From assembly GCA_036510975.1 (NCBI GenBank), contig DATCCY010000065.1:62001-126000 (forward strand): a stretch of DNA of 64,000 nucleotides, written 5' to 3'. The DNA comes from Longivirga sp036510975 (lineage in GTDB: Bacteria; Actinomycetota; Actinomycetes; S36-B12; CAIYMF01). A program made the translations under genes and the position numbers. Shown one piece after another: positions 39,564-48,842 of this stretch. The notes under the pieces are model-generated. The model was given only the letters and a program-made list of their open reading frames with translations, had not been told where the DNA came from and did no database searches. Each line of letters starts with the position of its first letter. Positions within the stretch are counted from its first letter, which is position 1.

Positions 39564-41114
39564 TCAGGGCAGGGTGATGCCGGCGTCGGAGATGGCGCGC
39601 TCGATGCCGCCCGTGAGGACGAACTCGTACGCCGCTGCCAGCTCGGGCGCGAGGTAGCGGTCGGCACCCGGGCCGGGGACGGTCTCGCGCAGCGCGTGCA
39701 CGACCGCCCCGGTCGCCGGACCGGGCTTCAGCGGTGCACGGAGGTCGATGCCGCGCGAAGACGCGACCAGCTCGACCGCGAGGATACGACGCAGGTTGTC
39801 GACCGACCGGCGCAGCTTGCGCGCCCCGGACCACCCCATCGAGACGTGGTCCTCCTGCATCGCCGAGCTGGGGATGGAGTCGACCGACGACGGGACCGCC
39901 AGCCGCTTGTTGTCCGACACCAGCGCGGCCTGCGTGTACTGGGCGATCATCAGGCCGCTGTCGACACCGGGGTCGTCGGCCAGGAACGGCGGCAGACCGT
40001 GGGAGCGCGCCTTGTCGAGCAGGCGGTCGGTGCGCCGCTCGGAGATCGAGCCGAGGTCGGCGGAGACGATCGCGAGGAAGTCCAGGACGTAGGCCACGGG
40101 AGCGCCGTGGAAGTTGCCGTTCGACTCGACCCGTCCGTCGGGCAGCACCACCGGGTTGTCGACCGCTGCGGCGAGCTCGCGCCCGGCGACGAGACGTGCG
40201 TGCGCGATGGTGTCGCGGACCCCGCCCGCCACCTGCGGGGCGCAGCGCAGCGAGTAGGCGTCCTGCACGCGGGTGTCGCCCTCGAGGTGCGAAGCGACGA
40301 TCGGCGAGCCGGCGAGGACCGCGAGCATGCGGGCGGCGCTGCGGGTCTGGCCCGGGTGAGGGCGCAGCGGCTCGTGCAGCTCGGGGAGGAAGACCCGGTC
40401 GGTGCCGAGCAGCGCCTCGACGCTCATCGCCGCCGTGACGTCGGCGACGTCGCACAGCTGCTCGAGGTCGGCGATCGCCAGGACGAGCATGCCGAGCATG
40501 CCGTCGGTGCCGTTGATGAGGGCGAGGCCCTCCTTCTCCTGCAGCACCACGGGCTCGATCCCGGATGCGGCGAGGACCGGACCGGACTCGACGATCTCGC
40601 CGTCCGCCCCCCAGACGTGGCCCTCGCCCATGAGCACGAGCGCGCAGTGCGAGAGCGGCGCGAGGTCGCCGCTGCAGCCGAGCGACCCGAACTCCCGTAC
40701 CACGGGGGTGATCCCCGCGTTGAGCAGCTCGGCCATCGTCTCGGCGACGACGGGCCGGATCCCCGTACGTCCGGACGCCAATGTCTTGAGGCGCAGGAAC
40801 ATCAACGCGCGAACGACCTCGGGTTCCACCGGGTCGCCCATGCCGGCGGCGTGCGAGCGGATCAGCGAGCGCTGCAGCTGCGTGCGGAGGTCGGGCGAGA
40901 TGTGCCGGGTCGCGAGCGCCCCGAAGCCCGTCGAGATGCCGTACTTCGGCTCCGCCGCGCCGGCGAGCTCGTCGATCCGCGCCCGGGTGACGGCCATGCC
41001 CGCCAGCGATCGCTCGGTGAACTCCACCCGCGCGCCGTCGCGCGCGACAGCGATCACGTCGTCGATCGTGACGCCGCGATCGTCGAGCACGACGACCTCC
41101 GAGGCTGCGGTCAT
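39564..41114 (-). CDS. hutH: Histidine ammonia-lyase
   Basis: 516 aa. It removes ammonia from histidine to give urocanate. YGISTGFG (58-65) carries the catalytic Tyr. The prosthetic-group triad is Cys147-Ser-Gly-Asp150 (GSLGCSGDLAPLSH), where many enzymes have Ala-Ser-Gly; the Cys form is known in streptomycetes. RYL-like and QEDHVSMG motifs are in place. The ATG at 41114 lies 25 bases after the hutI stop, so it is the third gene of hutU-hutI-hutH. Confidence 0.96.
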   Translation of the reverse strand: MTAASEVVVLDDRGVTIDDVIAVARDGARVEFTERSLAGMAVTRARIDELAGAAEPKYGISTGFGALATRHISPDLRTQLQRSLIRSHAAGMGDPVEPEVVRALMFLRLKTLASGRTGIRPVVAETMAELLNAGITPVVREFGSLGCSGDLAPLSHCALVLMGEGHVWGADGEIVESGPVLAASGIEPVVLQEKEGLALINGTDGMLGMLVLAIADLEQLCDVADVTAAMSVEALLGTDRVFLPELHEPLRPHPGQTRSAARMLAVLAGSPIVASHLEGDTRVQDAYSLRCAPQVAGGVRDTIAHARLVAGRELAAAVDNPVVLPDGRVESNGNFHGAPVAYVLDFLAIVSADLGSISERRTDRLLDKARSHGLPPFLADDPGVDSGLMIAQYTQAALVSDNKRLAVPSSVDSIPSSAMQEDHVSMGWSGARKLRRSVDNLRRILAVELVASSRGIDLRAPLKPGPATGAVVHALRETVPGPGADRYLAPELAAAYEFVLTGGIERAISDAGITLP

Positions 41115-41139
41115 GGGGAGCACTCCTTCATCGGGGACG

Positions 41140-42324
41140 TCAGCGGACGCGTGCACCGGCACGGAACACCGACCGGACGAGAGGGACACCGGGACGGTAG
41201 GCCAGGTGCAGGTGGCTGGGCGCGTCGAGCAGCACGAGGTCACCGCGCGCGCCGACGCCGAGGTGCCCGACATCGGAGCGTCGCAGCGCCCGGGCACCGC
41301 CCGCGGTGGCCGCCCACACCGCCTCGGACGGCGTCATGCGCATGTCGCGCACGGCCACCGCGATGCAGAACGGCAGGTTCGTCGTGTACGACGACCCCGG
41401 GTTGCAGTCGGCAGCGAGGGCCACGGTCACGCCGCGGTCGATGAGCCGGCGCGCGTCCGGGTACTCGGCACGGGTCGAGAACTCGGCGCCGGGCAGCAGC
41501 GTGGCGACCGTGTCGCTCGAGGCGAGGGCCTCGACGTCGGCGTCGGACGCGTGCGTCACGTGGTCGGCGGACGCAGCGCCGACCTCGACGGCCACCTGCA
41601 CGCCCGGGCCCTGCCCGAGCTGGTTGGCGTGGATGCGCGGCCGGAGCCCGCTAGCCATCCCCGCGCGCAGGATCTCGCGCGCCTGGTCGCCGTCGAACGC
41701 CCCCCGGTCGCAGAAGACGTCGATCCAGCCCGCGTGCGGCGCGCAGGCCTCGAGCATCGGGCCGGTGACGAGCGCGACGTAGTCGTCGACGCGGTCGACG
41801 TACTCGGGCGGCACGACGTGGGCGCCCAGGAAGGTGACCTCGTCGACGTACGGGGCTGCGGCGCGCAGGGAGCGCGCCTCGTCCTCGACCGACAACCCGT
41901 AGCCGGACTTGCACTCGGTCGTCGTGGTTCCGCTGGCGGCCGCCTCGGCCACCAGCCTGACGACGTTCGCCGCGAGGGCGTCGTCGCTCGCGGCACGCGT
42001 CGCGGAGACTGTCGAGCGGATCCCGCCCGCGGAGTAGGGCCGCCCGGCCATTCGCGCGGCGAACTCCTCGGCGCGCTCCCCGGCGAAGACGAGGTGCCCG
42101 TGGCTGTCGACGAAGCCGGGGATCACGGCAGCGCCACCGGCGTCGACCCGCTCGTCGACCACGGCGTCGGGCGCCGACGCTCGCGCCCCGACCCAGGCCA
42201 CCGCGCCGTCGACGACGAGCACGGCGGCGTCACGGACGATCCCGAGGGGGCCGTCGCCCAGCGCCGGGTCGTTGGTGACGAGCTCGCCGATGCCGTCGAC
42301 CAGCACGGAGCCGCGACTGGTCAA
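41140..42324 (-). CDS. hutI: Imidazolonepropionase
   Basis: About 394 aa from a TTG at 42324, five bases after the hutU stop; a GTG at 42306 is the alternative. It opens the imidazolone ring to formiminoglutamate. Amidohydrolase metal-site residues: GFVDSHGHLVFAGER (HxH), FLGAHVVP, RIHANQLGQG, and LAADCNPGSSYTTN (Asp). TTECKSGYGL matches the family. Close spacing indicates coupled translation with hutU. Confidence 0.95.
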   Translation of the reverse strand: MTSRGSVLVDGIGELVTNDPALGDGPLGIVRDAAVLVVDGAVAWVGARASAPDAVVDERVDAGGAAVIPGFVDSHGHLVFAGERAEEFAARMAGRPYSAGGIRSTVSATRAASDDALAANVVRLVAEAAASGTTTTECKSGYGLSVEDEARSLRAAAPYVDEVTFLGAHVVPPEYVDRVDDYVALVTGPMLEACAPHAGWIDVFCDRGAFDGDQAREILRAGMASGLRPRIHANQLGQGPGVQVAVEVGAASADHVTHASDADVEALASSDTVATLLPGAEFSTRAEYPDARRLIDRGVTVALAADCNPGSSYTTNLPFCIAVAVRDMRMTPSEAVWAATAGGARALRRSDVGHLGVGARGDLVLLDAPSHLHLAYRPGVPLVRSVFRAGARVR

Positions 42325-42329
42325 GCCGA

Positions 42330-44003
42330 TCAGCCGTTCTCGCGCATCGGGATGCGGACCCCGCGCTCGTCGGCGACCTCTACCGCACGGTCGTAGCCGG
42401 CGTCGACGTGCCGGATCACGCCCATGCCCGGGTCGTTGGTGAGCACCCGCAGCAGCTTCTCCCCCGCGAGCTTCGTGCCGTCGGCGACCGCGACCTGTCC
42501 GGCGTGGATCGAGCGACCGATTCCCACTCCACCGCCGTGGTGGATCGAGACCCACGAGGCGCCCGACGCGACGTTGACCATCGCGTTGAGCAGCGGCCAG
42601 TCGGCGATCGCGTCCGAGCCGTCGGCCATCGCCTCGGTCTCGCGGTACGGCGAGGCCACCGATCCGCAGTCGAGGTGGTCGCGACCGATGACGATCGGTG
42701 CGGACAGCTCGCCCGAGGCGACCATGTCGTTGAACCTGATGCCGGCGAGGTGGCGCTCGCCGTATCCCAGCCAGCAGATGCGCGCAGGCAGGCCCTGGTA
42801 GTGGACGCGCTGCTGGGCCATCGGGATCCACCGCTGCAGGTTCGCGTTGTCGGGGAACATCTCGAGGATCGCTGCGTCCGTCTTGGCGATGTCGGCCGGG
42901 TCGCCGGAAAGCGCGGCCCAGCGGAACGGGCCCTTGCCCTCGCAGAACAGCGGGCGGATGTACGCCGGGACGAACCCGGGGAAGTCGAACGCGCGGGAGT
43001 AGCCCGCGAGCTGCGCCTCGCCGCGGATGGAGTTGCCGTAGTCGAAGACCTCGGCGCCCTTGTCCATGAAGCCGACCATCGCCTCGACGTGCGCGGCCAT
43101 GGACTCGCGGGCTCGCCGGGTGAACTCCTGCGGGTCCTTGGCGGCGTAGCCGGCCATGTCCTCGAACTCGATGCCGACCGGCAGGTAGGACAGCGGGTCG
43201 TGCGCCGAGGTCTGGTCGGTCACGATGTCGATCGGGGCGTCCATCGCGAGCAGCTGCGGCACCAGGACCGCGGCGTTGCCGAGCAGCCCGATGGACAGTC
43301 CACGGCGGGCGTCGCGCGCCTGCACCGCGAGCTCGAGCGCGTGCTCGACGCTGTCGGCCGCCACGTCGAGGTAGCGGTGCTCGATGCGCCGCGAGATCGC
43401 GCGCGGGTCGCAGTCGACGCAGATCGCGACGCCGTCGTTCATGGTGACCGCGAGCGGCTGGGCGCCGCCCATGCCTCCGAGCCCGGCGGTCAGGGTGATC
43501 GTGCCGGCCAGCGTGCCGCCGAAGTGCTTCTCGCCGACCGCGGCGAACGTCTCGTAGGTGCCCTGCAGGATGCCCTGCGTGCCGATGTAGATCCACGATC
43601 CGGCGGTCATCTGGCCGTACATCGTGAGCCCGAGCGCCTCGAGCCGGCGGAACTCCTCCCAGTTGGCCCAGTCCCCCACCAGGTTCGAGTTGGCGATGAG
43701 CACGCGCGGGGCCCACTCGTGGGTAGTGAAGACGCCGACGGGGCGACCGCTCTGGACGAGCATGGTCTCGTCGCCCTTGAGGGTGCGCAGGGTCCGCTGG
43801 AGCGCGTCGAAGGACGCCCAGTCGCGCGCTGCCTTCCCGGTGCCGCCGTAGACGACGAGCTTGTCGGGGTGCTCCGCGACCTCGGGGTCGAGGTTGTTCT
43901 GGAGCATGCGCAGCGCGGCCTCCTGCGGCCAGCCCAGGGTCGATAGCTCGGTGCCGCGCGCCGCGCGGACGGGACGGGGGCCGGAGACGGTCGGTGCGGA
44001 CAT
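42330..44003 (-). CDS. hutU: Urocanate hydratase
   Basis: 557 aa from the ATG at 44003, full length. It converts urocanate to imidazolonepropionate with tightly bound NAD. Conserved segments: LVVYGGTGKAARDW, GGLGGMGGAQPLAVTMN (NAD site), CDPRAISRRIEHRYLD and the catalytic-Cys region IRPLFCEGKGPFRW. First gene of the hut operon, divergent from an IclR regulator gene. Confidence 0.97.
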   Translation of the reverse strand: MSAPTVSGPRPVRAARGTELSTLGWPQEAALRMLQNNLDPEVAEHPDKLVVYGGTGKAARDWASFDALQRTLRTLKGDETMLVQSGRPVGVFTTHEWAPRVLIANSNLVGDWANWEEFRRLEALGLTMYGQMTAGSWIYIGTQGILQGTYETFAAVGEKHFGGTLAGTITLTAGLGGMGGAQPLAVTMNDGVAICVDCDPRAISRRIEHRYLDVAADSVEHALELAVQARDARRGLSIGLLGNAAVLVPQLLAMDAPIDIVTDQTSAHDPLSYLPVGIEFEDMAGYAAKDPQEFTRRARESMAAHVEAMVGFMDKGAEVFDYGNSIRGEAQLAGYSRAFDFPGFVPAYIRPLFCEGKGPFRWAALSGDPADIAKTDAAILEMFPDNANLQRWIPMAQQRVHYQGLPARICWLGYGERHLAGIRFNDMVASGELSAPIVIGRDHLDCGSVASPYRETEAMADGSDAIADWPLLNAMVNVASGASWVSIHHGGGVGIGRSIHAGQVAVADGTKLAGEKLLRVLTNDPGMGVIRHVDAGYDRAVEVADERGVRIPMRENG

Positions 44004-44086
44004 GGTGGCTCCTGAGGCTCGCGTGCGGGACGACCACATTCCACCGGTTCGCCGGACCGCACGCTGCCGGACGGCGTGATTCACTG

Positions 44087-44100
44087 TCTGGGATCCCAGA
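44087..44100. promoter_or_regulatory. 14-bp perfect palindrome between hutU and its regulator
   Basis: TCTGGGATCCCAGA is fully self-complementary and lies midway in the 124-base divergent gap, 84 bases before hutU and 28 before the IclR gene. It is the obvious candidate operator for the IclR protein; binding is inferred. Confidence 0.6.
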
Positions 44101-44127
44101 TGCACCCCCGGGCGGAGAGGAGGACAG

Positions 44128-44898
44128 GTGCCCTCGAGCAACGTCCCCGCAGCGCGCCAGGCCCTGCGGATCCTGACCTTCCTCGCCTCGCGGCCGGGGC
44201 CGGCCGGCGCCACCTCGATCGCCCGCGAGCTCGGCCTGCCGAGGTCGACGACCTACCACCTGCTCGCCGAGCTGCACGCAGCGGACTTCGTCGTGCACCT
44301 GCCCGAGGAGCGCGCCTACGGTCTCGGTGTCGCCGCATTCGAGGTTGGGTCCGCCTACCTCCGGCACGACCCGCTGGAGCGGCTCGCGCGGCCGCTGCTC
44401 GCACGCCTGGTCGAGCAGACCCGCGAGACCGCGCAGCTCGGGATCTTGCAGGGTGCCGAGACGGTCTACCTGCTCAAGGAGCAGCCGCGCTCCCCGTTGA
44501 CCCTCGTGACCAACGTCGGGGTACGCCTCCCCGCCCACCTCACGGCGAGCGGCCGCGCGATGCTCGCGCACCTGCCGGCCGCGCAGGTGCGGGCCCTGCA
44601 TCCGAGCGCCGCCTCGTTCTCGAGCCGCACGGGACGAGGCCCGCAGACGCTGCGCGAGCTGCGCGAGACGATCCGGCGCGAGAAGCACCAGGGCTACGCC
44701 GAGGAGGACGGCCAGGTCACCGAGGGGTACGCCTCGGTGGCTGCGTGCGTGTTCGACCACGGCTCGCGTCCCATCGCCGCCGTCGCCCTGACGTTCGCGG
44801 ACACCGCGGACGTGAGGCACCGGGCCCGGCTGGGTGGCGCGGCCTCGGCGGCGGCCGACGCGCTGACCGGCCGGATCTCCGGCCGCCGGCCGGCGTAG
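44128..44898 (+). CDS. IclR family regulator, probable hut regulator
   Basis: 256 aa from a GTG with GAGGAGG upstream. HTH: ALRILTFLASRPGPAGATSIARELGLPRSTTYHLLAEL. The effector domain shows TAQLGILQGAETVYLLKE, HLTASGRAMLAHL and GYAEEDGQVTEGYASVAACVFD, full IclR length. Its divergent position makes control of histidine breakdown likely, with urocanate or a related compound as effector by analogy. Confidence 0.9.
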   Translation: MPSSNVPAARQALRILTFLASRPGPAGATSIARELGLPRSTTYHLLAELHAADFVVHLPEERAYGLGVAAFEVGSAYLRHDPLERLARPLLARLVEQTRETAQLGILQGAETVYLLKEQPRSPLTLVTNVGVRLPAHLTASGRAMLAHLPAAQVRALHPSAASFSSRTGRGPQTLRELRETIRREKHQGYAEEDGQVTEGYASVAACVFDHGSRPIAAVALTFADTADVRHRARLGGAASAAADALTGRISGRRPA

Positions 44899-44977
44899 AC
44901 CCAGTGAGAACCTGGCGTTCACCGAGCGTTCACCTGGGGTCCGCACGGGTTGTCCCCGGCGCGGGTCGCCCGCCTTC

Positions 44978-44983
44978 TAGCGT
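44978..44983 (+). promoter_or_regulatory. -10 box TAGCGT of a leaderless gene
   Basis: TAGCGT, six bases, then GTG 44990. Confidence 0.55.
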
Positions 44984-44989
44984 TCGCCC

Positions 44990-46645
44990 GTGACGACGGC
45001 ACCCGGACTCGCGACGTCCGCCCGCGACACGAACCGGATCGTGACCTCCGTGGCCGTCTCGGCGCTCGGGACGTGGAGCTACAACGTCGGCATCGCGGTG
45101 TACGCCTACCAGGAGACGCACTCGACCGCCTGGGTGGCCATCGCCACGGTCGGCCGCTATGTCCCGGCACTGCTCATCACCTCGTGGGGCAGCCGGATCG
45201 CCGGACGGTACCCCCAGCGCACCGTCGCCGTGTCCGCCGACGCCGTCTGCGCGCTGATCATGATCGCGCTGGCCGCCGTCGCCTTCGTGCACGGTTCGCT
45301 CGTCCTCGCGATCGCCTTGGCGGCGCTGAGCTCGGGCGCCGCGCGGGTGCAGAACTCGGCCGCGCTGTCCGTCGCCGCCGACGTCGTGACGGAGTCCCGG
45401 CTCGCGCGAACCGCGCTGCTGCTCAGCACCTGGGAGTCCATCGCCACCGCCCTGGGGCCGGCGATCGCGGCGGTCGTCCTGGCGGTGACGACCCCCGCGG
45501 TGCTGTTCGTGCTCAACGGCGTGACCTTCGCGGTCAGCGCCGCGCTGCTGGCGGGGGTGACGGCGGCGGCGAGCCGCCACGTGCGCCGCACGCAGCGCGC
45601 CGACGGCCGCACCGCCAGCGACACCTACCACTCCGCCGTGCGCACGGCCTGGCCGCTGCTGGCGACGCGGACCATCGCCGCCCTCGTCTACGGCATCGAC
45701 ATCGTGCTGCTGGCGGTCATCGCCACCGCGCAGCTCAACCAGGGAACGCGCGGGTACGGCTGGCTGCTGGCGGGCGCGGGCGTCGGCGGGCTCGCGGCGG
45801 CGTGGCTGCTGAGGTCTCGGTCGATTATGCGGACGAGCACGGCGTCGGGCGGGCTCGTCCTCTACTCGCTGCCCCTGCTGGTGTTCCTGCTCCAGCCCGA
45901 TCTGGCCGAGAGCCTTCTGGTCCAAGGGCTGCGCGGCTTCGGCGCGGTGGTCGCGACCGCCACGGTGGTCGCCGGTCTTCAGCGCGGCATCCCGTCGTCG
46001 GCAGCGGGCCCGGTGTTCGGGCTCACGCACTCGCTCGTGCTCGCGGGAACCTGCACGGGGGCCGTCGCCGCGCCGCTCCTGCTCGGCGCCTTCGGCCTCA
46101 CGACGACGCTCGTCGTGGCCGCGCTCGTCCCCGTGGTGCTGCAGCTCGCCGTGCTGCCCGGGCTCGTCAGGTTCGACCGCACCGGAGCAGCGGCCCTCGC
46201 CGCGCTCGACCCCCGGGTCGACGTCCTGCGACGGCTCACGCTGTTCCACGACGCCACCCGCGCCACGCTCTACGACGTCGCCGACCGCGCCGTCGAGGAG
46301 ACCCCCACGGCCGGCACGCGCATCGTGACCGAGGGCGACGACGCGGACGCCCTGTTCGTGCTGGTGATCGGCAGCGTCGACGTCACGCACGGGACGAGCG
46401 GGTCGGAGACGTTCCTGCGCACCATGACGAGCCCGTCGTACTTCGGCGAGATCGGCCTCCTGCACGGCGTGCCGCGCACGGCCACCGTGACGGCGAACGA
46501 GGGCACCGTGGTGTGGCGGGTCCCGGCCGACGCCTTCCTGGGTGCCGTGGCGCAGGCCGGCCTCTCCAGCGCGCTGACCGAGAACGTGCGCCGACGGTTC
46601 GCGGCCGACGCGGCCGACGCGACGCTGACGGGCCGGGTCGGCTGA
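44990..46645 (+). CDS. MFS transporter fused to a cyclic-nucleotide-binding domain
   Basis: 551 aa. Residues about 15-400 form a twelve-helix major facilitator domain (VAVSALGTWSYNVGIAVYAY first; SWGSRIAGRYPQRTVAV as a motif A loop). A linker joins a Crp-like beta roll at about 410-535: LTLFHDATRATLYDVADRA, GTRIVTEGDDADALFVLVIG, YFGEIGLLHGVPRTATVTA, with the cNMP phosphate-binding cassette FGEIGLLHGVPRTA (E and R present). Ligand cAMP or a relative could gate the carrier. Cargo unknown. Confidence 0.9.
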   Translation: MTTAPGLATSARDTNRIVTSVAVSALGTWSYNVGIAVYAYQETHSTAWVAIATVGRYVPALLITSWGSRIAGRYPQRTVAVSADAVCALIMIALAAVAFVHGSLVLAIALAALSSGAARVQNSAALSVAADVVTESRLARTALLLSTWESIATALGPAIAAVVLAVTTPAVLFVLNGVTFAVSAALLAGVTAAASRHVRRTQRADGRTASDTYHSAVRTAWPLLATRTIAALVYGIDIVLLAVIATAQLNQGTRGYGWLLAGAGVGGLAAAWLLRSRSIMRTSTASGGLVLYSLPLLVFLLQPDLAESLLVQGLRGFGAVVATATVVAGLQRGIPSSAAGPVFGLTHSLVLAGTCTGAVAAPLLLGAFGLTTTLVVAALVPVVLQLAVLPGLVRFDRTGAAALAALDPRVDVLRRLTLFHDATRATLYDVADRAVEETPTAGTRIVTEGDDADALFVLVIGSVDVTHGTSGSETFLRTMTSPSYFGEIGLLHGVPRTATVTANEGTVVWRVPADAFLGAVAQAGLSSALTENVRRRFAADAADATLTGRVG

Positions 46646-46658
46646 GCGGCGGAGTCCG

Positions 46659-47030
46659 TCAGCCCTTCGGTGAGGGGCCGTACTGGTTCGGCCCCGGCGT
46701 CGTGTCGATCAGGCAGAAGACGAACACGACGATGGCGCCGACGCCGCACAGCAGCGACAGGAACCACCACCAGCCGGACCGGCCGGTGTCGTGCAGCCGC
46801 CGGATGGTGACGGCGATGCCGGGCACCACCAGGGCGAGCACCGCGATGAGGTAGACCCACCCGATGCCACCGCCGCTGACGGTGGTGTGGAGCACGTTGT
46901 CGAGACCCGCGGCGACCGCGAGCACGACGACCTGGAACAGGACGAACCACCAGTACTCGCTGCGACGGGCACGCCCGGAGAAGGTGGCGTACTTCGACAT
47001 GCAGGTGCTGACTGCCTGACCGAATCCCAT
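46659..47030 (-). CDS. DUF805 membrane protein
   Basis: 123 aa from the ATG at 47030 with AGGAG upstream. Conserved FSGRARRSEYWWFVLF at the start, VTIRRLHDTGRSGWWWFLSL in the middle and GPNQYGPSPKG at the end define DUF805. Three to four membrane helices. Function unknown. Confidence 0.93.
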   Translation of the reverse strand: MGFGQAVSTCMSKYATFSGRARRSEYWWFVLFQVVVLAVAAGLDNVLHTTVSGGGIGWVYLIAVLALVVPGIAVTIRRLHDTGRSGWWWFLSLLCGVGAIVVFVFCLIDTTPGPNQYGPSPKG

Positions 47031-47235
47031 GACCGCTCCTCGGGTCGACATCGACGGCCGCAAGCCTGGCAGACGGTGGGTTCGTGCCGCGCCACTCACG
47101 AGCGCCGGCGCGGAGTGTCGCGGAGAAGCAGAGCGAACCTTGAGCGTCCCTGCGGTCATCGGGAGGGTGGGCGAGGCACGATCGCGGCGCGGGGAACCCG
47201 TGGCCGTGCCCGTCCCGGAACGAGGTCGTCGACCG

Positions 47236-47718
47236 ATGAACCCCGAGCAGTCGCACCAGCTGGCGACCCTCGTGCGCGACAGCCTCCTGGCGCTGACCGG
47301 TCGCGACCTGCTGGAGGGGCTCGACGGCTCCGGAGACGTCGCAGCCGCTCTTGCCGAGGCGCCGTTCGCGCTCGTCGCCCACGACACCTGCAAGGATCCT
47401 GTCTTCGTCTATGCGAACCGGACCGGGCTTGGGCTCTTCGAGCGCACCTGGGACGACTTCACGTCGATGCCCTCGCGTCTGTCGTCAGAGCCGGCCGGGA
47501 GCTCGGAGCGCGCCCGGATGCTGCGCCGCGCGCGGAACAAGGGCTACGTCGACGGCTACCGCGGCGTCCGGATCGCGTCGTCCGGCACCCGGTTCGAGAT
47601 CCACGACGCCATGCTGTGGAACCTCGTCGACGCCGACGGCCACCACCACGGCCAGGCGGCCTGCATCCCTCGCTGGACGGTGCTCCCGGACGTGCCGACC
47701 CAGGCGTCGCCGAGGTGA
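47236..47718 (+). CDS. MEKHLA domain protein
   Basis: 160 aa from the ATG at 47236; an in-frame ATG at 47029 lies in the opposite gene's upstream region and is unlikely. PAS-like MEKHLA features: APFALVAHDTCKDPVFVYAN, GLFERTWDDFTSMPSRLS, GYRGVRIASSGTRFEIHDA and MLWNLVDADG. A soluble sensor-like domain of unknown ligand. Confidence 0.87.
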   Translation: MNPEQSHQLATLVRDSLLALTGRDLLEGLDGSGDVAAALAEAPFALVAHDTCKDPVFVYANRTGLGLFERTWDDFTSMPSRLSSEPAGSSERARMLRRARNKGYVDGYRGVRIASSGTRFEIHDAMLWNLVDADGHHHGQAACIPRWTVLPDVPTQASPR

Positions 47719-47969
47719 CCACGCCCGGCTTCGTCGGCCCGGCGGCCGCGGCACAGAGCGCGACCCCGGCCCGGCCGGCACGTCGGACCGTCACGATCAG
47801 CACGGCCCGACCCTCGATCGTCGCCCCCGCCGCCACTGCCGCGTGGCCCGGCCGAGCCGGCGGTCACGCCTCGACCCTCCTCGCGTCCCGGAGGACGCTG
47901 CTGACCGCGGCACAGTCGGTCGCCGACGCCGGGCCGGCGATCCTGCGGGTCGAGCTCGACGCGGCCGAG

Positions 47970-48825
47970 ATGCCGGTGCTGCGCCGCCTGTCGCGCCAGG
48001 AGCTCGACGTCCTCATCGGCTGGGCCGCCGAGGAGGGCTGGAACCCGGGCCGCGACGACGCGGAGGCCTTCTGGGCCACGGACCCCGCGGGCTTCTGGGG
48101 CATCGAGGTCGACGGCGTCCTCGTCGGTGGAGCCTCCGCGGTGTCGCACGGCGACCGCCTCGGCGTGATGGGACTGACCATCGCCCGTCCGGAGCTCCGG
48201 GGCCAGGGCATCGACCGCACCGCCCTCGCGACGCTGGTCGACGGCCTCTCCGAGCGGCTGTCGCCCGGGGCCGGGATCGTCCTCGACGCCGTCCCCGCCC
48301 TCGTGGGCAGCGCCGAGGAGGTCGGGTTCCGGGCCACTCACCGCACGGTACGGATGAGCGGCGTCGGCCAGGTCCTCGCGCGGGGTGCGTCCTCCGCCCA
48401 GCTGCGCAACCTGGCTGCGGTGCCCGCCGCCGAGGTCGTGGCGTACCACCCCGCGCACGTCGGTGCCGAGCGCCCGGAGTTCCTGCGGCACTGGATCAGG
48501 CCGGCGGGCGGTCTCGGTCTCGCAGCGGTCGACGGCGGCAAGGTCGTGGGCATGGGGGTCGTGCGGCGCTGCGTCTTCGGCTTCCTGGTGGGTCCGCTGT
48601 GCGCCGGCCGCCCGGTGATCGCCGACGGCATCCTGCGCGCTGTCGGAGCACGCGGCGGGGTCACCGCTGCACCTCGACGTGCCGATGGTGAACACCAACG
48701 CGGTGGCCCTCGCCGGGTCGCACGGCCTGAGCGAGTCCTCGGCCCGGGTGCGCATGGTGCGCGGCGTCGTCCCCGACGTCTCCCTGGCCGAGGTGTTCGG
48801 CGCCTCCACGTCCGAGATCGGCTAG
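47970..48825 (+). pseudogene. GNAT acetyltransferase gene with a frameshift near its end
   Basis: From ATG 47970 the frame encodes a GNAT protein (LDVLIGWAAEEGWNPGRDD, FWGIEVDGVLVGGASAVS, the acetyl-CoA loop ARPELRGQGI, and a second lobe with VGMGVVRRCVFGFLVGPL). Near 48635-48641, inside a GC-dinucleotide run, the frame breaks; the family-like ending LSEHAAGSPLHLDVPMVN to SLAEVFGAS continues in another frame to a TAG at 48825. Loss of one GC unit (two bases) explains it. It may be a slippage mutant or sequence error. The 250 bases before 47970 show no clear gene. Confidence 0.7.
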
Positions 48826-48842
48826 GTGGGTCCCTTCTGCCG

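Noticed and set aside
41140..44946. A single 1268-codon minus-strand open frame
   Set aside because: Only its 3' third (hutI) is coding; the rest is an open shadow of hutU and the IclR gene in GC-rich DNA.
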